The translations under genes and the position numbers were made by a program. Positions 47,999-57,650 of a DNA stretch of 64,000 nt are shown here, piece after piece. The stretch's first letter is position 1, and the number at the start of each line of letters is the position of its first letter. The notes under the pieces are model-generated. The model was not told where the DNA came from, did not search any database, and saw nothing but the letters and a program-made list of their open reading frames with translations. The stretch spans positions 83,832 to 147,831 of the forward strand of contig JAQUGO010000008.1 in the NCBI GenBank assembly GCA_028684065.1, in the 5' to 3' direction. Source of the DNA: Sulfurospirillaceae bacterium. GTDB lineage: Bacteria; Campylobacterota; Campylobacteria; Campylobacterales; Sulfurospirillaceae.

Positions 47999-48340
47999 AT
48001 GGAATTACATCAAAATGAAGCGCTGCATCCCATTAAAGCATCAACATATGTCACAGTATTTGCTCTTTTAATCAGCCTTACGGTCTTAACACTAGTGCAA
48101 CCACTTGTGCTTAAACTGGCACTTGCATCGACGTTAAGCATACAACTTGGTATCGCTTTTATGAAAGCTTTTTTAATCGTAGCCTATTATATGCATATCA
48201 AATCAAATACTCCTTTATTTCGAGTTCTTATTTATGGGTCATTAGCTATTTTAGGGGTGATTTATATCATCATGGCGATAGATACCTATTATCGTTATAC
48301 ACCAAATGATTTATTTCAACTGCTACAAAAGGAGGGCTAG
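47999..48340 (+). CDS. ctaF: Cytochrome c oxidase subunit IV
   Basis: The 113-residue protein has three helices and the family stretch FMKAFLIVAYYMHIK. AGGAGGGC stands close before the ATG. Position between subunits III and II supports the call. Confidence 0.85.
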   Translation: MELHQNEALHPIKASTYVTVFALLISLTVLTLVQPLVLKLALASTLSIQLGIAFMKAFLIVAYYMHIKSNTPLFRVLIYGSLAILGVIYIIMAIDTYYRYTPNDLFQLLQKEG

Positions 48341-48343
48341 GCT

Positions 48344-49612
48344 ATGTTAGAGGGAATGAAAGGCGTATCGAGCTTTGCCAGTGAAATTGATTTAGCCATA
48401 TGGGTGGTAATGGGCATCTCTATAGGAATTTTTATTGTTGTTGTAGGGGTGATGTTTTATTTTCTGTATACCTATAGAGCCAAAAAAGACAGTCGAGAAA
48501 AAATAAAAAATATTGAACATAATGTCTATTTAGAGATAGCATGGACGGTTATTCCAACGTTTCTTTTAGCCATCATGTTTTATTATGGGTATACAAGTCT
48601 GAAAGTTATGCGAGAAGTTCCTAAAGAAACGATGGATATTAATGTCACAGGGCAAATGTGGTTTTGGACACATGAATATGCTAATGGTAAAAAAACGAAA
48701 GACCTTTATGTCCCTATTGGAACCAATGTAAAGCTTAATATTACAGCCAATAAAAACGATGTTTTGCACAGTTATTATGTTCCTGCTTTTAGATTCAAGC
48801 AAGATGCCGTTCCAGGAAAAATGAACACGGCTTGGTTTAATGCTAAAGAGTTGGGTCATTTTGATATTCAATGTGCAGAATATTGTGGAACACGGCACGC
48901 TTACATGCGTGCTAAAATACATGTCATAGATAAAGAAACATTTGATACATGGTATAAAAGCGATAAAAAAACACCATTTGACCAAGAGAGCGTGGCAACG
49001 ACAAAACATCCAGGGCTTGAGCTTTTGGAAAGTAATGGGTGTTTAGGATGTCATTCCGTGGATGGCTCTATCCTTGTGGGTCCAAGCTATAAAGATATGT
49101 TTGGTCACAAAGTTAAAGTCAGTGTTAATGGTACCCTTAAAGAAGTAATCGCAGATGAAGCCTACCTCAAACGAGCTATTTTAGAGCCTGATAGTGAAGT
49201 GGTTGACGGCTTTAGTGCCGGCATGATGAGCTCGTATAAAGATGTTCTCACCGAAAAGCAAATCGATGACATTATTGATTATTTTAAAAATGGACAAAAT
49301 ACTCCTAAAGAAGATATAGGCGCAAAAGCGACAAGTATTTTGGAAAGTAATGGGTGTTTAGGATGTCATTCGGTGGATGGCTCTATCCTTGTGGGTCCAA
49401 GTTATAAAGATATGTTTGGTCATAAAGTTAAAGTCAGTGTTAATGGTACCCTTAAAGAAGTAATTGCGGATGAAGCCTACCTTAAACGAGCTATTTTAGA
49501 GCCTGATAGTGAAGTGGTTGACGGCTTTAGTGCCGGCATGATGAGTTCATACAAAGGGATTTTGAGCGACAGTGATATTGATATAGTCATTGAATATTTT
49601 AAAGGATTATAA
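48344..49612 (+). CDS. ctaC: Cytochrome c oxidase subunit II with two fused cytochrome c domains
   Basis: The 422-residue protein has two helices (about 18-42 and 66-84). The CuA domain has His142, Cys177, Glu179, Cys181, His185 and Met188 (CAEYCGTRHAYM). Two cytochrome c domains follow, with CLGCH at 233-237 and 338-342. The two domains are identical over 72 residues and their DNA is a tandem repeat with a 315-base offset and only synonymous differences. A normal caa3 subunit II has one such domain. The gene comes after subunits I, III and IV, an unusual order. Confidence 0.95.
   Translation: MLEGMKGVSSFASEIDLAIWVVMGISIGIFIVVVGVMFYFLYTYRAKKDSREKIKNIEHNVYLEIAWTVIPTFLLAIMFYYGYTSLKVMREVPKETMDINVTGQMWFWTHEYANGKKTKDLYVPIGTNVKLNITANKNDVLHSYYVPAFRFKQDAVPGKMNTAWFNAKELGHFDIQCAEYCGTRHAYMRAKIHVIDKETFDTWYKSDKKTPFDQESVATTKHPGLELLESNGCLGCHSVDGSILVGPSYKDMFGHKVKVSVNGTLKEVIADEAYLKRAILEPDSEVVDGFSAGMMSSYKDVLTEKQIDDIIDYFKNGQNTPKEDIGAKATSILESNGCLGCHSVDGSILVGPSYKDMFGHKVKVSVNGTLKEVIADEAYLKRAILEPDSEVVDGFSAGMMSSYKGILSDSDIDIVIEYFKGL
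49023..49241 (+). repeat. Tandem cytochrome c domain repeat, unit 1
   Basis: This 219-base segment recurs at 49338-49556. I count nine differences, all at third codon positions and all silent. Confidence 0.92.
49338..49556 (+). repeat. Tandem cytochrome c domain repeat, unit 2
   Basis: Second copy of the segment at 49023-49241, offset by 315 bases (105 codons). The roughly 32-codon linker between the copies is not repeated in the same form. Confidence 0.92.
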
Positions 49613-49613
49613 G

Positions 49614-50501
49614 ATGCAAAGTATAGCCCAAAAATCAGAAAAATCTTTGTTTAAAGACTACCTTTCACTTACTAAGGCTCCGCTTTCGGCGGCAGTTGGT
49701 TTGCCTGGACTTTTGGTTTATTTGCTTGTCAAGCAACACTTTAGTGTAGAGTTGTGGATTGCTTTGTTAGGCATTTTCCTTTTAGCACTTGGTGTAAGTG
49801 CTCTCAATCAATACCAAGAACGCCATATAGACGCACAAATGCCTCGCACGCAAAATCGACCCTTAGTAACAGGGTCGATTAGTGAAACGGAAGCCTTATG
49901 GTTGATTGTATCACTGATTGGTTTTGCAACAATCTGTTTTTATGCAGTGTTAGGTTGGATTGGCATTGTCATCAGTGCCAGCGTTATTATTATTTACAAT
50001 GTCATGTATACACCGCTGAAAAAAATAAGTCCTTATGCTGTAATTCCGGGGGCTATTTTAGGAGTGATCCCACCTGTTATTTGTTGGATGATAGCAGGTG
50101 AAAGTATTACTAGTCATGCTTTTATCTCGCTGGCGTGGTTTTATTTTATATGGCAAATTCCACATTTTTGGCTATTGGTGCTCATGTATTATAAAGATTA
50201 TGCAAAGGCTGGTTTACCAACAATGGTAGATGTTTTTGGGGTTGTGACGCTGGCTCGCATTACATTTATTTGGATACTGCTTACTATCATATCTGCATTA
50301 ATGGTCGTTCCTTTTTTTATGCCTAAAAGTTATGTGATACTGGGGCTTATCTTAGGACATTCACTTTTTTTATTATGGAAAAGTTTAGTATTGCTTAACC
50401 CATCTATGTGGGTTGAGCGCCTTACATGTAAAAAGACTTTTATGCAGTTAAATCTTTATACCTTAGCGATTGTACTTTTCTTAGTTATAGATCATTGGTA
50501 A
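49614..50501 (+). CDS. ctaB: Protoheme IX farnesyltransferase
   Basis: The 295-residue membrane enzyme makes heme O from protoheme and farnesyl diphosphate. Motifs: NQYQERHIDAQMPRTQNRPL (first Asp-rich substrate motif) and YKDYAKAGLPTM. AAAGGA lies seven bases before ATG 49614. No heme A synthase (CtaA) gene is seen in the window, so the oxidase heme could be O unless ctaA is elsewhere. Confidence 0.93.
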   Translation: MQSIAQKSEKSLFKDYLSLTKAPLSAAVGLPGLLVYLLVKQHFSVELWIALLGIFLLALGVSALNQYQERHIDAQMPRTQNRPLVTGSISETEALWLIVSLIGFATICFYAVLGWIGIVISASVIIIYNVMYTPLKKISPYAVIPGAILGVIPPVICWMIAGESITSHAFISLAWFYFIWQIPHFWLLVLMYYKDYAKAGLPTMVDVFGVVTLARITFIWILLTIISALMVVPFFMPKSYVILGLILGHSLFLLWKSLVLLNPSMWVERLTCKKTFMQLNLYTLAIVLFLVIDHW

Positions 50502-50589
50502 AAGAGCTCTATATAATAAAATTTATTTAAAAGCAATAAAATAGTTGAATTATATAAAATTAAATTTTATATGTAACAATTTGTTACTT

Positions 50590-50608
50590 TGCACAAAATA
50601 GCCAAAAT
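50590..50608 (+). promoter_or_regulatory. TGCACAAAAT element upstream of tctC
   Basis: TGCACAAAATAGCCAAAAT lies about 110 bases before the tctC start and 61 bases before a TACGAT -10 candidate (50669-50674). The same TGCACAAAAT core precedes the porin (57661) and oadG (63600) genes. Confidence 0.5.
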
Positions 50609-50701
50609 AGCCAAAATAGAAAATACACATCAAATTGCTTTTATATTGCTACGGAATAGAAAAAGTGCTACGATGATGAAAATTTCATAAAAGGAAGTGT
50701 C

Positions 50702-51679
50702 ATGAATAAAAAGTTACAATTTGTAACAAGTATGCTAGCTGTAGTTGCACTAAGCAGTGCTTTGAACGCATTTGAGCCTAAAAAGCCAGTATGTTTGGCT
50801 CCTGCCAAACCAGGTGGTGGATTTGACCTTACATGTAGACTTGTTACTAACTCAATGATGGCTGCAAAGCTTTTAGATAAGCCAATGATAGTTAGCTTTA
50901 TGCCAGGAGGCGTTGGTGCTGTTGCTTATAACCATGTTATTGGACAACGTGCAAATGATCCAGAAATGATTGTAGCTGCTAGTACTGGTTCAGCTTTGAA
51001 TATTGCGCAAGGTAAATTTGGTAATCATGATGAAAATTCTGTTAAATGGTTAGCAGGACTTGGTGCAGATTATGGTGCTGTAATCGTTAAAGCGGATGCA
51101 AAATGGAATACATTGGCTGAGATGCTAGCTGACCTTAAAGCTAATCCTAAAAATTTTGCATTAGGTTCTGGTGGTTCAATTGGATCTCAAGATTGGTTTA
51201 AAGCGGCACTTATTGCCAAAGCTGCAGGGATTGATCCTAAAGAGATGAAATACGTAGCATTTGAAGGTGGTGGAGAAGCTCTAACAGCACTTCTTGGTGG
51301 ACATATTCAAATTTACCCAGGAGATATTGCAGAGTTTTCAGGTCAATATGAATCAGGTAAATATAAAGTGCTTGCTATTCTTTCAGAAGATAGACTTCCT
51401 GGAAAATTTAGCAATCTTCCTACAGCAAAAGAGCAAGGTTTTGATGTTGTTTGGACAATTTGGAGAGGTTTCTACTTAGCCCCAAATGTAACGGAAGAGC
51501 AGTATAACTTCTGGGTTGCAAAAATACAAGAATTGGTTAAAACACCAGAATTTGCAAAAGAGAGAGACCTTAGAGGCTTATTCCCATTCACAAAAATTGG
51601 CAAAGAGTATGATACGTTTGTTAAAGCGGAAGTCGCTAAGTTTAGAACAATGGCAAAAGAGGCAGGACTTACAAAATGA
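50702..51679 (+). CDS. tctC: Tripartite tricarboxylate transporter binding protein TctC
   Basis: The 325-residue protein has a signal peptide (about 1-23, cleaved near LNAF) and the Bug/TctC features KPGGGFDLTCR, GGVGAVAYNHV and LGSGGSIGSQD, where the carboxylate ligand binds. It captures citrate or a related acid in the periplasm. AAAAGGAA precedes the ATG. It overlaps tctB by four bases. Confidence 0.92.
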   Translation: MNKKLQFVTSMLAVVALSSALNAFEPKKPVCLAPAKPGGGFDLTCRLVTNSMMAAKLLDKPMIVSFMPGGVGAVAYNHVIGQRANDPEMIVAASTGSALNIAQGKFGNHDENSVKWLAGLGADYGAVIVKADAKWNTLAEMLADLKANPKNFALGSGGSIGSQDWFKAALIAKAAGIDPKEMKYVAFEGGGEALTALLGGHIQIYPGDIAEFSGQYESGKYKVLAILSEDRLPGKFSNLPTAKEQGFDVVWTIWRGFYLAPNVTEEQYNFWVAKIQELVKTPEFAKERDLRGLFPFTKIGKEYDTFVKAEVAKFRTMAKEAGLTK

Positions 51680-52122
51680 TAGACAGACTTTTTGGAGTAT
51701 TTTTACTACTCCTTGGTCTTTTCTTTATATGGGGAGGAACTTCATTAGAAGTTCCTTTCTCATATGATCCATTAGGACCAAAATTTTTCCCAATAGCGGC
51801 GGGAGGACTCTTAAGCTTATTGTCACTTTTTGTTATCGCAAAGCCTAAAAAGATCGTTTTCCCAGAATTAAATACGATAGTCAAAACAGGTTTAATAGTC
51901 CTTTTGCTATTTATCTATCAATTAACATTTCAGCCTTTAGGATTTATATTGGCTACGGCCATTTTAGTCTTTTTTATGTCTCGTATTTTTAAAGGAACTT
52001 CATTACAAGCACTTGGCTCTGCCATTGGTGTTAGTGTTGTAGTTTATTTAATCTTTGGTATTGCGCTTGATGTTCCACTTCCTCATGGCATTATCTTAGA
52101 TGCATTGTTAGGAGCTTCATAA
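51676..52122 (+). CDS. tctB: Tripartite tricarboxylate transporter small subunit TctB
   Basis: The 148-residue protein has four predicted helices in the TctB pattern, starting MIDRLFGVFLLLLGLFFIW. It forms the membrane unit with TctA. It overlaps tctC by four bases and shares one base with tctA. Confidence 0.88.
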   Translation: MIDRLFGVFLLLLGLFFIWGGTSLEVPFSYDPLGPKFFPIAAGGLLSLLSLFVIAKPKKIVFPELNTIVKTGLIVLLLFIYQLTFQPLGFILATAILVFFMSRIFKGTSLQALGSAIGVSVVVYLIFGIALDVPLPHGIILDALLGAS

Positions 52123-53639
52123 TGGAAGTATTATCACTTTTAGGCAGCGGTTTTGGTACCGTTTTTCAACCACTGAATTTATTTTTAATTTTTTTAGGAA
52201 GTATTCTTGGTACACTCTTTGGAGCACTTCCAGGTCTTGGACCTATCAATGGAGTGGCCATCCTTTTACCCATTTGTTATACCTTGGGTTTGCCTGTTGA
52301 GTCTTCATTGATTTTACTCGCAGGTATTTATTATGGTGCTGAGTTTGGTGGGCGGATTTCTAGTATTCTTCTCAATGTTCCAGGCGATGCAGGTGCTGTA
52401 TTTACAACATTAGATGGTTATCCCTTAGCACAAAAAGGGCTTGCAGGACCAGCTCTTGCACTCTCCGGAGTTTCTTCCTTTATTGGTGGGACAATAGCCA
52501 TTATAGGACTTACTTTCTTTGCACCGATATTAGCAAGCTTTGCGATTGACTTTGGTCCATCTGAATATTTTGTATTGATGATTTTTGCGTTTGCAACGGT
52601 TTCTGCATTGATGGGTGCTAGCCCTGTCAAGAGCTTAGTCGGTGTTGCTATAGGTTGGATAATTGGCATTGTTGGAGTTGATTCAACAACCGGTGTAATG
52701 CGTTTTAGTTTTGGTGAAGCAGAACTCTATGATGGCTTTGAGTTTTTAACGGTCATTGTTGGTTTCTTTGCTGTCAGTGAAATTATGTTGATGTTAGAGC
52801 ATCACAGCAGTGAAAACTTTGAGATGCCAAAGATTACACGTATCTATGTTACTATGAAAGAAATCTTGTATTGTAAATGGACGATTTTGCGCTCTTCTGT
52901 CATTGGTTTTGTTGTAGGGGTACTTCCTGGAACAGGCGCATCAATAGCCAGTGCTGTTTCCTATACACTCGAGCAAAAACTTGTGGATAAAGAGGGAACG
53001 TTTGGAACAGGTGATATGCGTGGTCTTGCTGCACCAGAATCTGCGAATAATGCATGTGCTGGTGGCGCACTTATTCCTATGTTAACACTCGGTGTTCCTG
53101 GTAGTGCTACAACAGCCGTTTTATTAGGTGCTTTGATGCTTTATAATATCAATCCTGGCCCTATGTTATTTGTAGATCAGCCTGTTTTAGTATGGGGTCT
53201 TATAGCTTCAATGTATGTGGGTAATATCATGCTCTTAGTGATTAACTTCCCATTAGTAAGAGTCTTTACTAAAATTCTTCAAGTACCGTATTGGTTACTT
53301 GTACCTTCTGTCATTGTTTTGGCCTTTGTGGGTGTTTATTCTGTTAATGCAAGCACTTTTTCTTTAGGTATGGCAACAATGCTAGGTATTTTAGGATACT
53401 TTTTACGTAAATTACATTACCCAATGGCGCCAGTCATTTTAGGATTTGTCTTGTGTGAAATTATGGAAGACAACTTAAGACGTGCATTTGCTATCAGTGG
53501 TGGTGAGATTAATATCTTCTTTGGAAGTGCTATAAACCTTACTTTATGGGGTATGACACTTGCTATTTTTTGCGTGCCAATGCTTTCAAAATTTATTGCT
53601 AAAAAATATTCTTTGGGAAAAAAGATAGCTTCAAAATAG
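52122..53639 (+). CDS. tctA: Tripartite tricarboxylate transporter large subunit TctA
   Basis: The 505-residue protein has about 12 helices. The conserved glycine-rich loop GALPGLGPINGVAILLP near residues 33-49 and its second-half counterpart VVGVLPGTGASIASAVSY are present, as is ESANNACAGGALIPMLTLGVPGS (cited by its ESANNA core). It moves tricarboxylate across the inner membrane with a cation gradient. A strong terminator follows. Confidence 0.95.
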   Translation: MEVLSLLGSGFGTVFQPLNLFLIFLGSILGTLFGALPGLGPINGVAILLPICYTLGLPVESSLILLAGIYYGAEFGGRISSILLNVPGDAGAVFTTLDGYPLAQKGLAGPALALSGVSSFIGGTIAIIGLTFFAPILASFAIDFGPSEYFVLMIFAFATVSALMGASPVKSLVGVAIGWIIGIVGVDSTTGVMRFSFGEAELYDGFEFLTVIVGFFAVSEIMLMLEHHSSENFEMPKITRIYVTMKEILYCKWTILRSSVIGFVVGVLPGTGASIASAVSYTLEQKLVDKEGTFGTGDMRGLAAPESANNACAGGALIPMLTLGVPGSATTAVLLGALMLYNINPGPMLFVDQPVLVWGLIASMYVGNIMLLVINFPLVRVFTKILQVPYWLLVPSVIVLAFVGVYSVNASTFSLGMATMLGILGYFLRKLHYPMAPVILGFVLCEIMEDNLRRAFAISGGEINIFFGSAINLTLWGMTLAIFCVPMLSKFIAKKYSLGKKIASK

Positions 53640-53672
53640 TGAATGTTTTTAACAAACAATCTTATCGTTACA

Positions 53673-53707
53673 AAAAGCCTAATGAAGTAAAATTTCATTA
53701 GGCTTTT
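53673..53707 (+). terminator. Intrinsic terminator of the tctCBA operon
   Basis: Fourteen-base perfect arms (AAAAGCCTAATGAA and its complement) around a seven-base loop end in TTTT. The A run before and T run after would also allow termination on the minus strand. Confidence 0.9.
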
Positions 53708-53729
53708 ATCATTCTTACAAGGAAAGTAA

Positions 53730-55304
53730 ATGTCTCTGCAGACCATAAAAGGAAAATTAACGCTTCTCTTAACGGTATTAATTATAGGGGTGAGCTTTCT
53801 TGGATACCAAATGGTGACAATGGGAAATAACGCTGAACTGACGGCAACACGTTTAGTTTCAGTTGGAAAAATAGAAGCTCGAATTTTACAAATGCGCCTT
53901 GAACAACGAAATTATCAAAGTTATTTTCAACAATCAGCTCTTGATAGTTATAAAAGTAACTATGAAGAGCTGATTAAACAAATAGATATTCTTTCCGCTA
54001 TCTTATTGAGTCCTGATAATCAAAAAAAAATTCAAATACTTAAAAAAGATATTCAAATCTGGTATCCCTTAAATGACCCTCAAAAGATGGTTGATAGCGG
54101 CTCCATTGAGGCCTATAATGTTGATGTAGATCCCAGTAAAAAAACCTTAAGCCCCTTTGATCTCATGTTAAAGCAAGTGCAAGAACTTTCCGAAAATGTA
54201 GGTCAGGTCAATCTTGATAATTTAGCCAAAAATGAGCATGTTGCAGAAGTGGTATTGGCTTTGGTTTCCCTTTTTGTTTTAATAGTGTTTTTCCTCGTGA
54301 CCAATTCTATTAAATCATCGGTCAATAAAGCAAAAGAAGGCTGTGAAAAGATACGTAGTAGTAAAGATTTAAGTACAAGTATAGAAACAGGCACAAAAGA
54401 CGAGATAAACCATATTACACAAGCTGTCAATATGCTGATGTAAGAAGTAGCTCATGCTCTTGATGAAGCAAAGCAAAATGCTCTCGAAAATGCTTCTGTA
54501 GCTGAAGAGCTTTCCAGTACAAGTTTGCAAATCGGTAAAAGAGTTGAAGAAGAATCACAAGTTGTTTTTCAAACACAAAGTGATGCTCAAACGGTTGCAT
54601 CTGAGATACAAGAAGCAAGCACACAAGCTAATAAAGTGAAAGAAATTACAACAAAAGCTCAACGTAGCCTTCATACCGCTCAAACGTTATTACAAGATAC
54701 GATTAAGCAACTTAATGTAACGGCTGAAAATGAAGCAACGATTAATGAACGTTTGAACCAACTTTCTCACGAAGCCAATCAAGTGAAACAGGTTTTAGAT
54801 GTTATTGGAGATATTGCCGATCAAACCAACCTTTTAGCACTCAATGCCGCCATTGAAGCTGCGCGTGCTGGCGAGCATGGCCGAGGATTTGCAGTTGTTG
54901 CTGATGAAGTGCGAAAATTAGCTGAACGTACACAAAAAAGTCTTCTTGAAACCAATGCTACAGTAAATGTTATTGTTCAATCTATTCATGAAATTAGTGG
55001 TGAAATGAACCAAAATACAACACGTATTCATGACCTATCAACTTTTTCAAGTAAAGTGACAGGCCAAACAGAAGATGCGGTAGAAATGTTGAATCAAAGT
55101 GTTGAAGCTACGAATGTTGTTGTCATAAAAGCAGAAAATAATGTTAGGCTCATTAAAACATCTGTCATAGAAAAGATTCATTTTATTACAGAACTTTCAA
55201 GTTCAAATGCGAGAAGTGTCGAAGAAATTGGTGCAGCGTCAGAACATTTATCGAAGCTAGCTGAAAAATTGAGTCAAGCACTTTCACGGTTTAAAACAGC
55301 CTAA
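53730..55304 (+). pseudogene. Methyl-accepting chemotaxis protein gene broken by an in-frame TAA
   Basis: One frame runs from ATG 53730 to 55304 (525 codons) with a single internal stop TAA at 54441-54443. The 5' part codes for a helix near residue 10-28, a four-helix-bundle-like periplasmic domain, a second helix (about 167-187) and a HAMP domain. The 3' part codes for the signalling domain with the hairpin tip [19 protein letters not shown]. Both parts are otherwise intact, so the stop looks recent, or is a sequencing error or a suppressed codon. It lies inside the tricarboxylate locus and would have been its chemoreceptor. Confidence 0.85.
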
Positions 55305-55320
55305 ATAAATAACTCAGTTT

Positions 55321-56004
55321 CTAGGTTGTCTTGAGTTTATATTTACGCTCAGGACGACCTACCGCGCCATACTGTGAATCTACTTCAACTTTGCTGGTAG
55401 ACACCAAATACTCCAAATAGCGCCTAGCCGTTGTGCGATGAATCCCTAATTGTTCAGCAATTTCACTGGCTGAGCAAAAGCCTTCATTCTGATGCAAAGC
55501 CGATAAGATTTTCTCAAGCGTAAGGCCATCAACACCTTTAGGTAATCCTACATGTAAAGGTTTTTGGGTTTGCAATGTTTTGTTAAAAAATGCATCGACT
55601 TTACTTTGAGAAAGTTCTTCTTTACCAAAAACTTGTTCTTTATAGGATTGATATTTTCCCAAAGAAGCGGAAAATCGGTAAAACATGATAGGTTTAATAA
55701 GATAGTCAAAAACACCATAACGAAGGGACTTTTCCAAAGAGGCCATCTCTTTGGCCGCCGTAATTAAAATAACATCTGTCGCGATAGTATTTTGGCGCAT
55801 CCATCCTAAAAAATCTATTCCATTGCCATCGGGGAAATAGACATCGAGTAAGAGTAAATCAGGTTTCATCAATGTAATAAATTCTTTAAGTTCCTCAATC
55901 GTATTGGCAATAGATACCACTTCAAAACCTTCAACTTTTTCAACCATGCTTTGGTGTAATAGCGCAATTCTTGGATCATCTTCAGCAATTAATACTTTAA
56001 TCAT
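55321..56004 (-). CDS. CitB/DcuR-type response regulator
   Basis: The 227-residue protein has a receiver domain (Asp in LLLLDVYFPDGNG, Lys in YLIKPI) and a C-terminal helix-turn-helix (SEIAEQLGIHRTTARRYLEYL) as in CitB, CitT and DcuR. It overlaps the sensor kinase gene by eight bases. It probably activates the tct, porin and oad promoters through the TGCACAAAAT element, although TctD is the alternative. Confidence 0.88.
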   Translation of the reverse strand: MIKVLIAEDDPRIALLHQSMVEKVEGFEVVSIANTIEELKEFITLMKPDLLLLDVYFPDGNGIDFLGWMRQNTIATDVILITAAKEMASLEKSLRYGVFDYLIKPIMFYRFSASLGKYQSYKEQVFGKEELSQSKVDAFFNKTLQTQKPLHVGLPKGVDGLTLEKILSALHQNEGFCSASEIAEQLGIHRTTARRYLEYLVSTSKVEVDSQYGAVGRPERKYKLKTT

Positions 56005-57589
56005 TTCTTAGGCTACCTTTTGGAATATGAATACTGATAATAGTACCATAATTTCCTTTGCCAATAGATATAAAACCACCTAACCATTCAAGGGTACTTT
56101 TGACGAAAAAAAGACCATAGCCACTGTGCAATTCACCTTTGGTGGTAAAGCCTTTTTCAAAGATTCTTTCTCGTATGTCATCTTGAATACCTCCACCAGA
56201 ATCTTCGATATCAAAAATAATATCATTGCCAATATCTGTGGCAAATAAAATGACCTCTTTTTTCTCTGAAGTTGCCGCTGCATCAATGGCATTGTTGATG
56301 ATATTCCCAAGTATTGTTAAGAGATGCTTTGAAATGGATGGATCAATGATTTCTTGAATTGAGCTATTTTCATCTAATATAATTTTCACCCCTTTGTCAA
56401 AAGCAAAGTAGTATTTTCCAATAAAAATGGAAGCAACTACAGAGTCGTAAATCACACTTTGAAAACGTTCAATGATTTTTTCATCGGGTATATGATCCTG
56501 AGAAATAAGAGCAATGGCTTGGTCGTATTCTCCAATCTGAATATGCCCTGAGATAAGATGGAGAAGGTTTGAAAATTCATGTTTCTTTTCACGCAGACGC
56601 TCGGAGTATTGTTTAACGCGTGTTAATTCCCAAACAAGTGAATCAATCTCCTCTTTTTTACGGCAACTAGCAACCATTCCAATAGTGAGATCATCATGGA
56701 CTAAAGGTGAAAGGTTGCAAATATATTCTGTGTTATCAATGTCGATATTAATATCTTTTAGCTCTTTACATGTCAGCAAAAACTTCTGTAAGGCATGAGG
56801 CGGATCACTAGGCATTTCATTTAAATGAAAATAGTTTTTTGCTACTTCGTTAAATAAAGTTATATGACCTTCTTTATCGGTTGCAATAATCGCTTCTTTA
56901 ACGGCATTTAAAATGGCTTCTTTTTCTAAGAAGAGACGGCTTATCTCTTTGGGCTCATATCCAAGAAGTGAGTTTTTAATTTTTTTTGAGAGTACAAATG
57001 CCATAAAAATAGTAATGAGTAACGCACCATACAGATAGGATAAAAAATTATGGCGGTATTGCTCTACAATTTGACTGACTTGCTTTTCTAGGTATCCTAC
57101 AGAAACGATACCAATAATGTCACCATGACGATTAAAAATAGGTGATTTTCCCCGAATTGAAGGTCCAAGCGTACCGATAGATTTAGAGATGTAGTACATT
57201 CCATACTTAAATGCTAGGTCATTATCTTCTCCTACCATTTTATGTCCAATACGTTTCTTATTAGGATGCGTAAGTCTGATGGAGTTAGTATCCCCTATAA
57301 CAATAAATTCTGCATCAATATGACGTTCTATATACGAAATAAACTCTTGAAGTTTTCCTTCTGGGTCTTTTTTTTCGACGAGGTCAATTACTTCTGGCAT
57401 CATTGAAATGGTTTGTGAAATAGCAAGGGCTCGTTGTCCAATCTGCTCTTCCATCAATTCTTTTAAAATCTGACTTAAAAAAAGTGTAAATGTTAAGAGA
57501 GTGATAATAACAAGCATCGTTGAGAAGAGAAGAATCTTTGGTAAAAGACCTTCGCGTAAGAAAGAGAATTTTTTTAATGTCTGATTCAT
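55997..57589 (-). CDS. CitA/DcuS-type sensor histidine kinase
   Basis: The 530-residue kinase has two helices (about 18-38 and 188-207) around a periplasmic PAS-like Cache domain with RLTHPNKKRIGH and GPSIRGKSPIF, matching citrate and C4-dicarboxylate sensors. A cytoplasmic PAS domain follows, then the Spo0B-type helix KKHEFSNLLHLISGHI with the phospho-His, and an ATPase domain (NIINNAIDAA, DSGGGI, GYGLFFVKS). It likely senses external citrate or a related acid. Confidence 0.9.
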   Translation of the reverse strand: MNQTLKKFSFLREGLLPKILLFSTMLVIITLLTFTLFLSQILKELMEEQIGQRALAISQTISMMPEVIDLVEKKDPEGKLQEFISYIERHIDAEFIVIGDTNSIRLTHPNKKRIGHKMVGEDNDLAFKYGMYYISKSIGTLGPSIRGKSPIFNRHGDIIGIVSVGYLEKQVSQIVEQYRHNFLSYLYGALLITIFMAFVLSKKIKNSLLGYEPKEISRLFLEKEAILNAVKEAIIATDKEGHITLFNEVAKNYFHLNEMPSDPPHALQKFLLTCKELKDINIDIDNTEYICNLSPLVHDDLTIGMVASCRKKEEIDSLVWELTRVKQYSERLREKKHEFSNLLHLISGHIQIGEYDQAIALISQDHIPDEKIIERFQSVIYDSVVASIFIGKYYFAFDKGVKIILDENSSIQEIIDPSISKHLLTILGNIINNAIDAAATSEKKEVILFATDIGNDIIFDIEDSGGGIQDDIRERIFEKGFTTKGELHSGYGLFFVKSTLEWLGGFISIGKGNYGTIISIHIPKGSLRND

Positions 57590-57650
57590 GGTAATCCTAG
57601 CAAGAGAGTCATAAATAGATATTTTATGTTACAAAATGTAGCTATTTCCC

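Noticed and set aside
54525..55304. The 3' half of the chemoreceptor as a separate soluble gene
   Set aside because: It is in the same frame as the upstream part, lacks a ribosome site, and begins in the middle of the signalling domain.
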